A stretch of 64,000 nucleotides of DNA from Micropterus salmoides (GCF_014851395.1 NW_024041150.1:30940305-31004304), one strand, 5' to 3'; counted from the stretch's first letter, positions 36,097 through 48,379 are shown. Numbers and translations: made by a program. The notes: generated by a model not told the origin, from the sequence alone.

Positions 36097-39039
36097 ATGT
36101 CATCATTCAGTATCCTTGCTTCATTGCCGGAGGATCATTTCCAGTGTTCGATCTGTCTGAACATCTTCAATGACCCGGTTACGACACCCTGTGGTCACAA
36201 CTTCTGCAAGACCTGCCTCAGTGGGCACTGGGACAGGAGTGATTTATGCCACTGCCCGATGTGTAATAAAAGATTCCACGTGAGGCCAGAGATCTCCACA
36301 AACATGGTCATTGAGGAGATTTCAGTCCAAATAAAGAAGAGGAAACTTGATAAACCTGAAAGTGCTGATGCACCGTGGCAGGTAACGTGCGATGTGTGCA
36401 CAGATGCAAAGTGCAAGGCCCTGAAGTCCTGCCTAGTGTGTCTGACGTCGTACTGTGAAGCCCACCTGGAGCCTCACCAAAGAGTTCCCTCCCTGATGAG
36501 ACACAAGCTAATGGACCCGGTGGAGAACCTGGAGGAGAGGATGTGTGAGAAGCACGAGAGGATCCTGGAGCTTTTCTGCAGGGATGAGCAGGTGTGCATC
36601 TGTCTGCTGTGCAGCGAGACAGACCACATGTGCCACGAGACGGTGCCTGTTGAAGAAGAAGGGGCTCAACAGAAAGTAAGAATAGTTTTATTTTGTTAAA
36701 TGCCTCCGAGAGTAAATTGATTTGTAAATGACCTTTCTGTCTCCAAATTCCACATCTTAGGAAAATATTGATTCCAAGAAAGCAGAGATCAAAATTATGA
36801 TTGAGCAGAGAATGGAAAAGATAAAGGAATTTACAGAGTCTTCTGAAATAAGTCAAGTGAGTACTGGGGGAAAAAATTGCACCTGCATTGTTTTACACTT
36901 TAATATAATCCTGTGCTAATATACCATGCTTTTATTTATTTTTGTTAGGAAAAAACAAAAAAAGAGATTGATGAGAGTGATAAGCTCTTCAATACTCTGA
37001 TGAATCATGTACAAGTGACTCACACTAAACTGAAATCAAACATCGAGGAGAAGCTCCGAAAATCACAAGACAAAGACGAAGCGATGATTGAAGAGCTGCA
37101 GGAGGAGATCACACAACTGCAGAGCAAGTACTCTGAGCTGGAGGAGCTTTCACAAAGTGACGATTACCTTCACCTTCTGCTGGTCAGGCAACACTCAAAT
37201 TATATGTCCCCTTTATTTCCCTCCCTCCTGTAGTATCTTTTCCCTGCTCCTAACCTCACTCACCTCAAAGATGAGATGTAAGGAAGTGAGATACAAGGAT
37301 AGATCAAAGCGAATCACGCTGTATTTTTAAATTTGAAGTAGTAAGTGATGGGGGGCCCAATCAATTTGAGGAATATGAGGGCAGAAGATATATAAAATAA
37401 GAAAAATGCAGTTAATTTTCCAAGTAGTTTTGTTGACAAAAACTAATCAAACCTTCGGCACTACTTATATGAGCCAGAAAGTGTAATTCTGGCTCATATA
37501 AGTAGCACTGAATGTCTGAATCCAGTTTTACACTATTAAAATTGTTTTCTTCCTTCTGGAAGTAGTAGCCTGTTGATTTTGGAGGGGAATAATGTTTCTC
37601 TTTAAACCCTAAAAATGGCTTCCCACCTAACACTTTATTTTAGGGGTTGAAAATGTCCATCTAATATTCAAACAAAAACCTGATTTGATGCAGAATGATA
37701 TTTTTGGGAAATACGCTTATTTGCTTTATTATATTTATTTATATTTAAGACTGACAAACAAAGGGATAACAGCCAGCCAGGCTCTGTCCAATGGTAACAG
37801 AATCGGCCTACCAGTACATCTAAAGCTCACGTTATATCTTGTCTGTCCAGAAACCAAACTGAAAAGAACAACACTTTGGTTATGTGCTGGACTATTTCTT
37901 GGCCGGGTGCAGTGACTTAACTGTTATGAAGAAAGCTTTCTTCACAAAATGTTGAATTATTCATTTGAGTGAGACAGTGTTTTAGACACATGACTACAGG
38001 GGAAATGTCTGCTTGGCTGCAGATGGTTGACTTAAAAAAAAAAGATTAAATATAGCCCAGTACCACTCATGATCGTGTGTTTGTGAATCATTTCAGACGT
38101 TGCAGGCCCTGGGTAATGTATCAGCCACCAAGAACTGGTCTAAGATCAGGGTTTACTCAGACCTGTGTTTGCAGACGGTGAGGAGAGCCATGACTCATCT
38201 TGTGGACACTTTTCAATCCGAACTGAAAACTCTGACAGAAACGGGTAAATATTTGTTGCATTTGGTTCATCAGTGAAGAAGTCTGTATTTTTATGAGTTT
38301 CCCATATCTGTGCTGTTGTGTTTGACAGAACTGACTAGGATGAGACAATACAAAGGTGAGATCATAAATACGTTTACATTTCTTGTTGATTAAATTCACA
38401 CAATATTACCAAAGATGAGAGCTTTAACTAAACTTTATTTCCTCAGCATCAGTCACCTTTAACGCAGCTACTGCTGGCTGCTGCCTTGTGGTGTCCGAAT
38501 TTGGGAAACGGTTGAAGTACTGCAGAACTGCAAGCCCCTCATTGTCTGATGACTTGGAGAGGTTTGACTGTCCCATGATCTTGGGGACGACGGGCTTTAT
38601 CTCTGGGCGTCACTACTGGGAAGTTCAAGTAGGCCTGAGAACTGACTGGGATGTTGGTGTTGCCAAGGAAACAGTACCCAGAACAGGGAAGATCCCTCTG
38701 AAAAGAGAAAATGGCTTCTTCGCCATAGGAAAGAGGGGTTTAGATTATCAAGTTCATTGCACACGCGACACGGCCCTTCACCTTTGTCCCAGGCCAAGAA
38801 AAGTAGGAGTGTACGTGGACTATATGGAAGGCAGAGTCTCTTTCTATGATGTGGATAGGAAGTTGCACATTCACTCTTTCACACGAGAGTCTTTCAAAGA
38901 GAAACTGTTCCCGTACTTCTATCTGTACGGCAGATACAAGAAATCGGAGCCTTTGATAATTACCTCTATGGAACATCAGGTATCTGTTTTTTCTCTCTGG
39001 TCCTCCCTCCAACAAGCTAAAAATAACTCAACAGTATAA
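36097..39039 (+). CDS. Gene 3: TRIM E3 ubiquitin ligase, bloodthirsty/TRIM39-like
   Basis: Coding exons: 36097-36675, 36761-36856 (96 nt), 36949-37182 (234 nt), 38097-38244 (148 nt), 38329-38355 (27 nt), 38447-39039. They total 1677 nt, or 558 residues. The ATG at 36097 is the first in the exon, 10 bases after the acceptor at 36086. The C3HC4 RING begins at C17/C20, then a short basic linker, complete B-box1 and B-box2, a two-exon coiled coil and a PRY-SPRY with YWEVQV and VDYMEGRVSFYDV. The PRY part is diverged (VTFNAATAGCC instead of the usual LDPxTA) and the SPRY tail runs about 19 residues past the usual end at SMEHQ. That tail could instead be an intron, because GTATCT follows CAG at that point. 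The intact RING supports ligase activity. Substrate unknown. Confidence 0.9.
37461..37505. repeat. Perfect 18-bp inverted repeat with 9-base loop
   Basis: CTACTTATATGAGCCAGA at 37461-37478 is the exact reverse complement of 37488-37505, with a 9-base spacer. It lies in gene 3 intron 3. It could be a recent inverted duplication or a hairpin in the pre-mRNA. Confidence 0.9.
37640..37925 (+). mobile_element. Abundant teleost interspersed repeat
   Basis: It has 'tttttgggaaatacgcttat', 'cagccaggctctgtccaa', 'ggtaacagaatcggcctac', 'acatctaaagctcacg' and 'atgtgctggactatttcttg' in the family order. It lies in gene 3 intron 3 and is the best preserved copy of this family in the window. Confidence 0.75.
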
Positions 39040-39155
39040 ATTTGTTGCAAGGTCAAACATCCAAGAAGGTCCTCTAAGATTAAACCCTGTAAAATCCACT
39101 GAATGAATGATTGTCCGCCCCACCTGCCTGTTCTACCTTTGTGCACTCACTGTGC

Positions 39156-39161
39156 AATAAA
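39156..39161 (+). terminator. Candidate polyadenylation signal of gene 3
   Basis: AATAAA 117 bases past the gene 3 stop codon, in 'gtgcaataaatattttctgg', followed by a GT-rich stretch as expected downstream of a cleavage site. Confidence 0.5.
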
Positions 39162-40520
39162 TATTTTCTGGGGGAGTGGCTTTGGAGGGAGGCGGTGTTG
39201 GATTTTTTCAGTTGGATACTCTCAAAATGTAGCCATCTCTTGCTAGTTCTCCAGTGTTACCTACCCCAGCTTTAATTACTGTTACTAGGCCTGTCAGTTT
39301 TTCCATTGTTGCATGCTATTTTGCCAACTTAGTGATTGTCTGGCTAGATTTGACAATTTTCTAAAATTCATTTAAGTATACAGAGTTTATGAGCGTTTAC
39401 AAGAGTGCGTTTTTCCAGTGTCTCTCTATTCATGATATTAAAGTTCCACTATACAACTGCTTACATAAAATGTTTTTTCAGATATAGATTTTTAAGTTTT
39501 AAATTTAAATGTGTGATTTAAATGAGTTGGATTTAGATGCATTTTGATTGCTGCTTGAAAATTAATTGATAAAGCTAGTTATAGTCAGTTAAGTTTAGGT
39601 TGATTTCATTCTTTTTACTTTCTTTTTGTATAATATTGACAGTCAGAATGTTGTGGAGGTATGAACAGCAATGTGTTCACTTCACTTACTGTTGTATGTA
39701 CGGAAGTGCGTTTGAATGGTGATCCTACTGCTTAGCTAAGGGAAAAAAGTTAATGAACTACGTAGTCAGTGGCTATGAATCTTTGAATTGAACTGAACAA
39801 AGTAATTCAAATGAGCAAAGCGATTTGTGATTTCCACCTCTAATATTACATGACGGTTTGCATTTTTTATTTAATTGAAATGCCACCTGTGACCCTGCAA
39901 ACTAATGTAATTAGTTAATGATGTACTCCTCAGCCTGGAAGTAACACTAATACTAATGTATACTAGTGTAGGTAGCAAGCTTGTAAGCTGGTTGACAGTG
40001 GAAGCTTAGCTATTGAAAACAGAAAAACACAACTGGTTTTGGAAAGGCTAACTCTTGTCGAGTACTTACTACTGCCCCATTCACACGCTTCAGTGTGTGG
40101 AGAATGCCAAGGCACAGACCTGTCGCACATAGTTACAGTTATGGTTACTGAATTATTATCAATAATTGGCATCCTCGCAGCTTACACTTTCATTACAATG
40201 ACTACAAATGATTACTTATTAGGTGAAAGTACAATCAACTGTAATGTTTTAGAAATTATTTTGCAATGCAGTCATGAAGTTGTTTTTCTTTTCTTTCTTT
40301 ATTATCCTTCTATGAACATATTTTCTTCTTTAGAATAAAGATGGAATAAGGTATTATTATGTGTGTTTGCATTATTAAAATAAAGATTAATGTTTGTTGC
40401 CCTTTTTTGGCGCTGCAGTTCAGTTGTTATTCACCACCTGCTTTATCAAATGTTTGTGGGTTTATGAGCATCCAGGAAATGACAAAGAGTCCAAAGAGCC
40501 ACCCACTGCTTTCTGGGCAG
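39162..40520. other. Gene 3 to gene 4 spacer
   Basis: AT-rich DNA with no recognisable exon or repeat boundary. Confidence 0.4.
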
Positions 40521-40524
40521 TGAT

Positions 40525-40738
40525 AGGTGTGTCTTTACCTTAACAGAAGAAGGAGTAACACAACACTGTTAGAGCCTCAGGAAAGACAAGCTGGCAGTAG
40601 CACAAGAATGGTATGTGAGTTTTATATTTCAATTTTAATTTTCTTGTGTTTATTAGTAAGGTTTAGAAGTAGATTTATGTCAAATGGACATGCTGTGTGC
40701 TTGTCATTAAAGTAGATGAGTGAGACAGTTTCACTTTT
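40525..40738 (+). promoter_or_regulatory. Candidate 5' untranslated exon of gene 4 with an ISRE-like site
   Basis: A purine-rich, exon-like stretch ends at 40610 with AAGAATG followed by GTATGTGAG, a good donor. At 40727-40738 AGTTTCACTTTT reads AAAAGTGAAACT on the minus strand, one base from the interferon-stimulated response core GAAANNGAAACT. The link to gene 4 (first coding exon 43979) is by position only. Confidence 0.3.
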
Positions 40739-41482
40739 AGCCAGTCAGGATATTTAGACTGACATGTCAAAACATAAATCTAACATAAATGTGTTTTTAC
40801 TGTATGTAATTCTGACAAATGTAGCAATTAATGTAACATCTTAAATGGAACTTTTACCAGGATAACAGAAAATACTTCAATCTGATGGGCCAGCGGCTGT
40901 GTAATATTTTGGAAATAACACACGGCTCTGACGTAGTTTCCTCACCACTCTTCTGAACAGATTCCAGTCTATGAGTAACACTCATAGCAGGAAGGTTATT
41001 CATTTCATATGTCAGTCTTATATGGCTTCTACTTGCTGAAGCAGGAAAATAATGTTCAGTACTAACAGAGAGTCTCCAATGAAAGATTATCTTCCTACCA
41101 GCAATGGACAAACGATACTTCAATACTTAAGAATATTGCGTTTTTTGTTTATTGACTTCTGTATAATTTTAATTATTTAAATGTAATGTTTTTTATTTGA
41201 AAAGGGACAATGTACATTGTCTAAACAATCCAATACATAAAAAATACACACGAGTTAGCTGAAAGCCTAGTTTTCATCTGCAGTCCCTTTGCCTGACGTT
41301 GTTATAAACCCTAGAATAATAAAAAATAATATGTACAGAAGTTAAAAACATACTACATTGTAGTAAAAAGCATATACAGTTAAACAACGTGAGTGGACAT
41401 ATGCCTACGGTCATGTTAAAAGTGAATACAAAGAATGACAGTGTTGGTTCTCAATAAGCCATATAATCTACCCTCCCTCCCT

Positions 41483-41484
<2 letters not shown>

Positions 41485-41513
<29 letters not shown>
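41485..41513. repeat. (TG)n microsatellite
   Basis: Uninterrupted TG run following a (CCCT)n-like stretch. Confidence 0.9.
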
Positions 41514-41579
41514 CAGCCAATCCACATTGTCTTTAATGTAAAAAGAAGTTTCTCCGACATCAGAAATACAGTTAGACAT

Positions 41580-41745
41580 GTTTATTGTCCAAATTGAGTG
41601 TGGGAGGAAACAGGAGTACCCGTAGTAAACCCACGCCAAGGCAATGAGAAACTCCACACAGAAACAAGAGTCGGACCCCTGTGACCCTGACCTTGATTCT
41701 GTTGGGTCACAGTGTTAACCACTGAGACACTGTGCAGCCCAACAC
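41580..41745 (-). mobile_element. tRNA-derived SINE, minus strand
   Basis: Read on the minus strand it starts GGGCTGCACAGTGTCTCAGT (tRNA-like head), continues to 'gtgtggagtttctcattgcc' and 'gcgtgggttta', and ends near 'ggaggaaacaggag' read on the + strand. This is the same family as the truncated copy at 5102, here with its head. Confidence 0.7.
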
Positions 41746-41918
41746 ATGTCTGACAGGAGAAATTGCTGCAAACCTCCACCTGCAGCTGCTGGTGTGCTGC
41801 TTTATGAAATTAAGTTAACTTGTTAACTTAGGTTCGGGAGCGGGGCCACGCCTCAACCACACCTCCAATCAACTGTCAGGCTACATATACCTCTCAGCGT
41901 GCCCCACTTTATTCTGAT

Positions 41919-42035
41919 TGCTCGACGCAAGACAGGCAACAATCCACGCTCAACAGCACACGGTTTCAGATCGCTCGATGCAAGACAGACAACGATCCAC
42001 CTTCAACAGCAATCTGTTTCAGATCGCTCAACCCA
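41919..42035. repeat. Short tandem repeat of about 52 bp
   Basis: Two full units (starting about 41919 and 41971) and the start of a third (about 42024) share 'gctcgacgcaagacaggcaa' and 'ggtttcaga' with a few mismatches. A pyrimidine-rich stretch (repeated ccctcatcc, ccttcatccc) follows to about 42180. This looks like the front part of the repeat or retroelement block that also holds the broken minus-strand frame at 42426-42985. Confidence 0.7.
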
Positions 42036-42425
42036 CCCTCCCTTTCCCTTCATCTATTCATCTCTACACACATCCGCTCATCTTCTGTTCCCTCCATCCT
42101 CTCTTCCCCGCTCCCCTCATCCTTTTACCCCCCCATCCCTTCATCCCTCATCCCTGCTCCCTTCATCCCCTCATTTCTTCCTGTTCAATCAGGGCACAGC
42201 TCTCTCATGTCTCATCTAGGTAACGTCTGGGGGGCTTGAAATAAGCTCGGGCGAAAACACTTCCGAGACGGAACCCCCACACTGAGTCTCCATGCCCAGT
42301 CTCCTGTACACCCTCTCAGACCAGCCTATCAGACGACATCCTTCTTCCACCATCACCCTTCCCCTCTACATGCATTAATCCATCCTCCATAATCCATGCA
42401 TTCCATATTCGCATGTACCTCTAAA

Positions 42426-42985
42426 TCACACACTGTTGTGGCGTTGTCCTTGCCAGTGAATGGGTGCAATTAAAAAGAAGGCGGCCAGTGAACCTGCAAC
42501 AAAAACCCCGACCTGGAGCACATCCCTCCAGGGACCGGAAGGGGCAGCCTCCTCTGTGACCCGAGCAGATAAGTCTTTGATGTGGGCCTGCAAAGACTGG
42601 ACAATGGCTGCATCCACAACTGGATCCTGTAATAATCTAACAGACTCCAGCGGGCGCTTACCGCAGAACTTCTTGGTGGTCGTCCAGCTAGTCCCTCCAC
42701 TGTCTGGTTTAGCAGTCTCTTTGTGTGGGCGACCCATTCCTCCTGGCTGCGGTTCTGCAGTGCGTGACACTTGATCAACACTCTCGCTGTCAGCAGGGTA
42801 ACAAACAACCGGAGCCGGTTCTCACTTTCTGCCTCGGTCGTAGACTCACTGCCAGAGGCAGGAGGATCAGCAGACTCCGTAGGTGTTTGAGGTTGGTCCA
42901 TGGTGACCTCAGGGGTGTTTTCCTTCTCTGGGATTGTCTCTGATATATCTTCTTCAGATTCGGCACTTGTTTGTGGTTCTTCCAT
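42426..42985 (-). pseudogene. Broken single-exon coding sequence with a membrane segment, function unknown
   Basis: On the minus strand an ATG at 42985 opens an acidic, Thr/Glu/Pro-rich N-terminus (MEEPQTSAESEED) followed by a helical region (EWVAHTKRLLNQTVEGL). A frame change near 42675-42695 then leads into a second frame (KKFCGKRPLESV) that ends with a hydrophobic segment (VGVFVAGSLAAFFLIA) and a stop near 42426. The two halves look like one protein interrupted by a small deletion. I do not recognise the family. The absence of introns, the flanking (CA)n run and the adjacent repeats suggest a retro-copy or a transposon-borne gene. It lies inside the likely first intron of gene 4, on the opposite strand. 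Confidence 0.45.
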
Positions 42986-43068
42986 TTCTCTCCAGTAGTT
43001 TCTGGTGTGAGAGCTGATCCTGAATGTGGGAAAGTCTGTGCTGCTGATGTGACTTAGATTCACAATGT

Positions 43069-43069
<1 letters not shown>

Positions 43070-43165
<96 letters not shown>
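43070..43165. repeat. (CA)n microsatellite
   Basis: About 96 bases of uninterrupted CA dinucleotide. The Cys/Val frames on the minus strand are artefacts of it. Confidence 0.97.
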
Positions 43166-43166
<1 letters not shown>

Positions 43167-43978
43167 GAAGAAGAAGAAAAACACTTATAACTAAAAGTAA
43201 CAGCTCCTTATAACAATCACAATCAACTTTGCTCTTAATCATACCATTTACGAAGCTCGCTCATTGCCACATGCAGTATGATCTGATCTCCTTTAAGTCC
43301 CATTTTAAAACATACTTTTAGAGAGAATTTCCTGATTTTAGTTATCTAAGTTGTCTTTTACTTCCAAATGTTTTTTCTTGTTGTCATGTAATGTGGTCTG
43401 TTTTTATTGATTTCGAGACATGTGTTTTATGTTGCTGCCTTTGTGAAGCAGCTTGTAACATGAATTTTGAAAAGTACTCTATACAATTATTATTATTATT
43501 ATTACCTATACGTGTGAATGCCCTACTGACTTCTGAGTTTAACTGAATTGCTTTGTAATTTGTTTTTTCAATAGCTATCCCAGACTACATAAATCTTCTT
43601 TAAAATAGTCATAGTCTAATACAGTACATATTAAAAAGTTTTCTCAATGTTTTGCTGTAGTTTTAACATCGCCTCCTTCCTTTGAGGCTGAGATTCTAAT
43701 TTAAGTGGCTTGGCTCTGCATTATTCAGCATTCAGTAACAGCAGCATGGCGTGTCAAGCCCCACAAAGACTAAGACAAAATGTACTCACACTTGTCCATC
43801 TGGGTTGGGTTCCTGCCACCAAAGCCAAATATGTGTGCTAATACAAGTCTTTGTTTTCTGTACAGATACAGTACTGTAATTAACAACAAATGGAATACAC
43901 CTGAACATCATCTGTGCATGCTGATACCACACCAAATCCGACCACAGGTTGCATGCATGTGTGTGCAATTTTGACCTA

Positions 43979-45948
43979 ATGTCAGAGCCTTCTAAGTGCT
44001 GCATCTGCCTGGATGAGTTCACCAGCCCTGCTTTCCTCCCCTGTGGACACTGTTTCTGCCTGGGCTGTATAGGTGAATACTGGAGGATCCAGAGGGCCTG
44101 TCAGTGCCCCCTCTGCAAGGCCATTTTCCCCACCAGGCCACATCTTAAAACAGACCAAACACCACATGCTGGTGCTCCAACTGAGGAAGAAACTGTGCCT
44201 TTAAAAGCTGGAGAGGTTGCCTGTGATGTCTGCGCAGCAAAGCATCGAGCTGTCAAGTCTTGCCTGGAGTGCCTGGCCTCATACTGTGCTGCTCATCTGG
44301 AGCCGCATTACCGGAATGAAGATCTTGGGCGCCATCTTTTGATCAGTGTGGTGAAGAACCTGGACGACTCTGTATGTAGACTGCATGGAAAGCAGTTAAA
44401 CAGGTTCTGTAGGAGTGATCAAACATGCATTTGTGCCATGTGTGCCCAGACAGACCACAGGGGCCATCACATTATTTCTATTAACAAGGAAGCCACAAAG
44501 AAAAAGGTAATAAAAGCACCACACTGAGAATCATTAAAGAGTTATGTTTTTTTTTGTGTTGCACTACCAACACTAGTGAATTCTTTACAGATTTTGTCAG
44601 CCCAAACGTTGGACTTTTTAACTTATTTAAAGTTGCAGGGTGGGAGTAATGTTTGAGAGAAGAAATATCCCTGTTCCTCTCACAAATGATAAGTTGAATT
44701 CCCAAGCAATTAAACACACTGCTTGTCATTGTAATATACCAAGGGGTTTTGCTGCTGAAACATTAAGGTGGTATGACTAGTAGCTTATGATGGCTGATGT
44801 GTAAGCTTTGGCAATACTATTGATATTCATGCCAATAAAGTGAAATGTTTGAATTATTATTCTTTAGAATTTAATTATGTTCTTTAAAAACAGCTAAACA
44901 GTAAAGCATGATCCCGTAACTGTTCAGCAAAAGTTACACTGTATCTCTTTAATTCACTCCAACATAGGTTTAACCAACAGGAAATAAATCAAACCAATAC
45001 AAAATACTGGACACATCTGTTTATTTTTCACAAAATTGGTGTGAAATCTGCTTCCATACTTATTCATGGTTTCATGGTAAGCTAAGGTTTTCAGCTATTG
45101 TCTCGTAATGGCATATTGTGTCTGACCACTTCAGTAGAATGAAAGAGAAAACAATGTGGAGAGGGAAGAATAAACATATTTTCTATGACAATGAGCTACT
45201 ATTTGGTCTCAGTGGTGAGAAACAAGCGCAAAATATGTAAAATGGCATGACATTTTTTTTTTCATTTCATCACATATTTATACAAAAATACCACAATTTA
45301 CACATAGCGTCTTTGAAAATACTCAAGAAATCACACTGTTCATCGCATATTTATATAAAAATACCACAATTTACACATAGCGTCTTTGAAAATACTCAAG
45401 AAATCACACTGGATGTGAGTTGAAGGTTTCAAAATCTCCATAGTGTAAAAATGGGTCTGTTTTACATCAACTGTCAAAGGAATATAAGAACTTATTGACA
45501 TTATCTGTGATGGGGGTGGGAACGAGATTGCAACATGCTTTAGAGTTTTAATGTTTAGAGAATGGTGCAACAGTGACATTGCAGATTGGTTTCTGGTACA
45601 CTGTGTCTGTAGCTTGTCACATGCCACAGCAGTTCTCGTCTCTTAACGCAATGTTTTTTTTCACAGGTTAAACTAAGACGGGCAAGGATGAAGCTTCAGC
45701 AAGCCATTCAAGAGAGACTGAGTAAAGTTGAGAAAATCAAGCTGTCTGTAGACCTCAGTGGAGAAAACCCAAAAGAGGCCTGGGCACAAAATAAAGAGCT
45801 CATCAGACAACTGGAAGAAGAAATCTCTGAGCTGCAGAAGAGAAACACTGAACTGGAGCAGCTCTTGCAGACTGAAGACAGCCTTTACTTCCTACAGGTC
45901 TGCAGTGTTCGACAGTCAACAGATCACCAGCACACTGCGACTTCTTAA
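43979..45948 (+). CDS. Gene 4: TRIM-type RING/B-box/coiled-coil protein lacking PRY-SPRY
   Basis: Exon 43979-44506 encodes a RING starting at C7 and C10, B-box1 and a complete B-box2. Exon 45667-45897 (231 nt) follows in phase 0. The second exon is a fusion: its first 32 codons match the 96-nt coiled-coil exon of the other genes, and they continue without an intron into the last 45 codons of the usual 78-codon exon, so an intron and 33 codons are missing. After CAG at 45897 a GTCTGC donor is possible. If it is not used, the frame runs 16 more residues to a stop at 45948, giving 269 residues. No 148-nt, 27-nt or PRY-SPRY exon lies before gene 5. It may be a RING-only regulator, a decaying pseudogene, or it may splice into the gene 5 phase-0 exon at 50064. 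The start codon is the first Met before the RING. Confidence 0.72.
45273..45411. repeat. Direct duplication of 66 bp, period 73 bp
   Basis: 45273-45338 and 45346-45411 are identical except for one visible mismatch (tatac versus tatat). The duplication lies in the gene 4 intron and is evidently recent. Confidence 0.9.
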
Positions 45949-46064
45949 TGATTGGATGAAGATGTTGATGTTTCACCTTCAAGAGCACTAGAAAAAATGT
46001 TTTTGTTTTTTTTATAAAATAGTTAAATAATCAAAAGCAGAATACTTTGTTGGACGGTGTGTTT

Positions 46065-46300
46065 ACTTCAAAGGAATAGTTTAGGGAAATACGCCTTCTG
46101 GTGGAGAGTTTGAGGGGGAGTTCAATACCACTCCCACATTAAATATAAGGCTACAGCCATCTTTTAGCATAAAGACTGGAAACTGTAAGACCATCTATCT
46201 TATAGCACCTCTAAAGAACATAGCTAACATGTTATATTTCATTTGTTTAATCCATACAAAAACAGAAGTGTAAAAATGACAATTCACCATGTTATGGGGG
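46065..46300 (+). mobile_element. Abundant teleost interspersed repeat, diverged copy
   Basis: It has 'ggaatagtttagggaaatac', 'taaggctacagccatctttt', 'agcataaagactggaaactg' and 'agcacctctaaag' in family order. It lies where the missing 3' exons of gene 4 would be expected. An AT-rich (aat)n and 'cattttatttctatagtg' fragment follows at 46308-46390. Confidence 0.7.
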
Positions 46301-47131
46301 TTGTGTTATTAATAATAATAATAACAATACATTTTATTTCTATAGTGTTCTTCAGGACACTCAAAGACACTACAAAATCAATAGGAAATAGTGAAAATAT
46401 ATAAATATAAAATATGTGAATAAGTGAATAAGTGTATTTCCCAATAGACAAACTGTTTTAACAGATTACTTTTTACTGTGACTATTTAGCCTTTTTTTTT
46501 TATTAAAAAAAAATTATGCGCAAATGAAATATGACTGGTGATCTGTAGAGATTTAAAGCAAACAGTAAACCTTAAAAACTACAATAATTGTCAAACGGGA
46601 AAAAAAAAAAAAAACTCAACTTGATCCAGGGTTTGGCCAATAGCTCACTGAGAATATATTGTATGAATGTAATTTATGCCTGGATGGATGATATAATTTA
46701 TTTTACAGATTATGTGAGCTCACGTAAAGTATTTCAATGTTTATGTCCCCCCCCTTTAAGACAAATGGAAATGTCAAACCCAAAACACTGTAGGATACTT
46801 ATGCAAAACAATAAAGTGAACTTTTGAGTAAAAATAACAGATATCAATACTTTTTTGTTTTTTTTGAGTATTTGCCTTAAATACTGTAAATGAAACTTAT
46901 GGACAGAAATCACTTTCACTTTATCATTGCAACATTAACATTGTGCAATAGTTGTAAACATAAAACCTCAGAGTTCCCAGAGAAACCTTTGGGTCCAACA
47001 TTTGATGTGTGTGAACTTGCTCAACAAGCAGCACACCCTGCAGCAGACAGAAAAGATTGATTTGGTTGCTTATTTGCATGATGACGTGCCTCTTTCTGTG
47101 GAGAGGAAGTCAGTGAGAGAGCTTTTAAAAA

Positions 47132-47247
47132 GAAATGAAACTTAACAGAGAGAGGAAGTCTAAAGTGAAGGACACGCACACACTAGGTGGGAGTAAAGAG
47201 AGAACGAGAAAGAAGCCTGACATAAGGATCATCTCAATTGCTGAAAG
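47132..47247 (+). promoter_or_regulatory. Promoter motif and likely 5' untranslated exon of gene 5
   Basis: GAAATGAAACTTAA at 47132-47145 contains the interferon-regulatory-factor core AANNGAAA. It is followed by a purine-rich exon-like stretch that ends at 47247 (GCTGAAAG then GTAATA, a good donor). The gene 5 coding exon opens with an acceptor at 48377, two bases before its ATG, so a separate untranslated exon is required. The same 14-mer with one change lies at 51905 before gene 6. Confidence 0.5.
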
Positions 47248-48379
47248 GTAATACTATACACATACACATTATACACATCTAAGGTTTTTTTTTAAATCAC
47301 ATAACATTCTTTTAGATATGCTTCTTAAATCAACAGATCATTGCTTTAACTCTTCTAACCTCAGCTGACTACTGGTTAATACCAATTACTTGTTTTAATA
47401 GAGATTACTTTACAGTGTGAAGAACTTAAACTTATGTTAAATTAAACTCCAGTGGGTTCACTGTGGTGGTTTAGACAGGGGCTTTTACCTCGGTAATGGT
47501 GTGGGGAAAGTGTTTGTTCATTTAGTCTCAACGCTTTTGTAGCTTTCTGCTATTGGGATTTAACACACACTGAATGGCTGAATTATCCAGTGGGTGTGTC
47601 ACCAGTAATACCTTAGAGCTGCACCGGTATCTATGTTTCCTTGTTGTGCAGAATGAATTATCCTTTGTCATCTTCACTTTTGAAATCGTCCAATAAAAAG
47701 CCAAATAAATTATGACATACAAAATAATCTTTTTATTACCTGTACATAGTGTACATATTGGCCATTAGAGTAGGTTGATACCCCGTATGTTAAATCTGTT
47801 GAGTTTAATTGTCAGATTGCAAGTACTTACTGCATAATTAAAGCACAGATATGTCAAACACCAATACACTGATCGATCAACAACTGAAAAGCAATACTTT
47901 CTTAACTTTTGAAAGAGGAAATAACACAATCTCGCTCTTCCTCTTAAATGAAAAGTTGAATTAAGCAATAATGACAACTTTACTCAATTCAGCACACTCA
48001 AGGGTTTTGCTGCTCTGGTATGACCAATAGCTCAAAGTGTTAGCAAATTTGAACTAGATATTACTGTGTAGCTTACACTAGAAAATAGAGTAAATTCACT
48101 GACATTTACTCTTATATTGTTATGTAATGTTATGTTATATAATGTTTTACTATTATCCTGTAATTGCCCCTTTATGGCAACAGTCGATGCTGTCCAACAA
48201 GTTACATGCTCTTTTCACTTTCAGTAATCAATTATTCATGGTACATTTAGACACATATTTGAGTACAAAGCAAAAACATCTGCAGTTACCATCTTTGAAA
48301 TGCCAGACGTGACCAACATTTTAATATGATGCATAACATTTCTAATTGAGTAACCTCATAATGCTCTCTTTAAGCAGAT

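Noticed and set aside
41899..42223. Two overlapping frames of about 100 residues rich in Pro, Ser and Leu
   Set aside because: They follow a 52-bp tandem repeat and a pyrimidine-rich (ccctcatcc) stretch, with no domain.
42954..43242. Cys/Val repeat proteins on the minus strand
   Set aside because: Artefacts of the (CA)n microsatellite.
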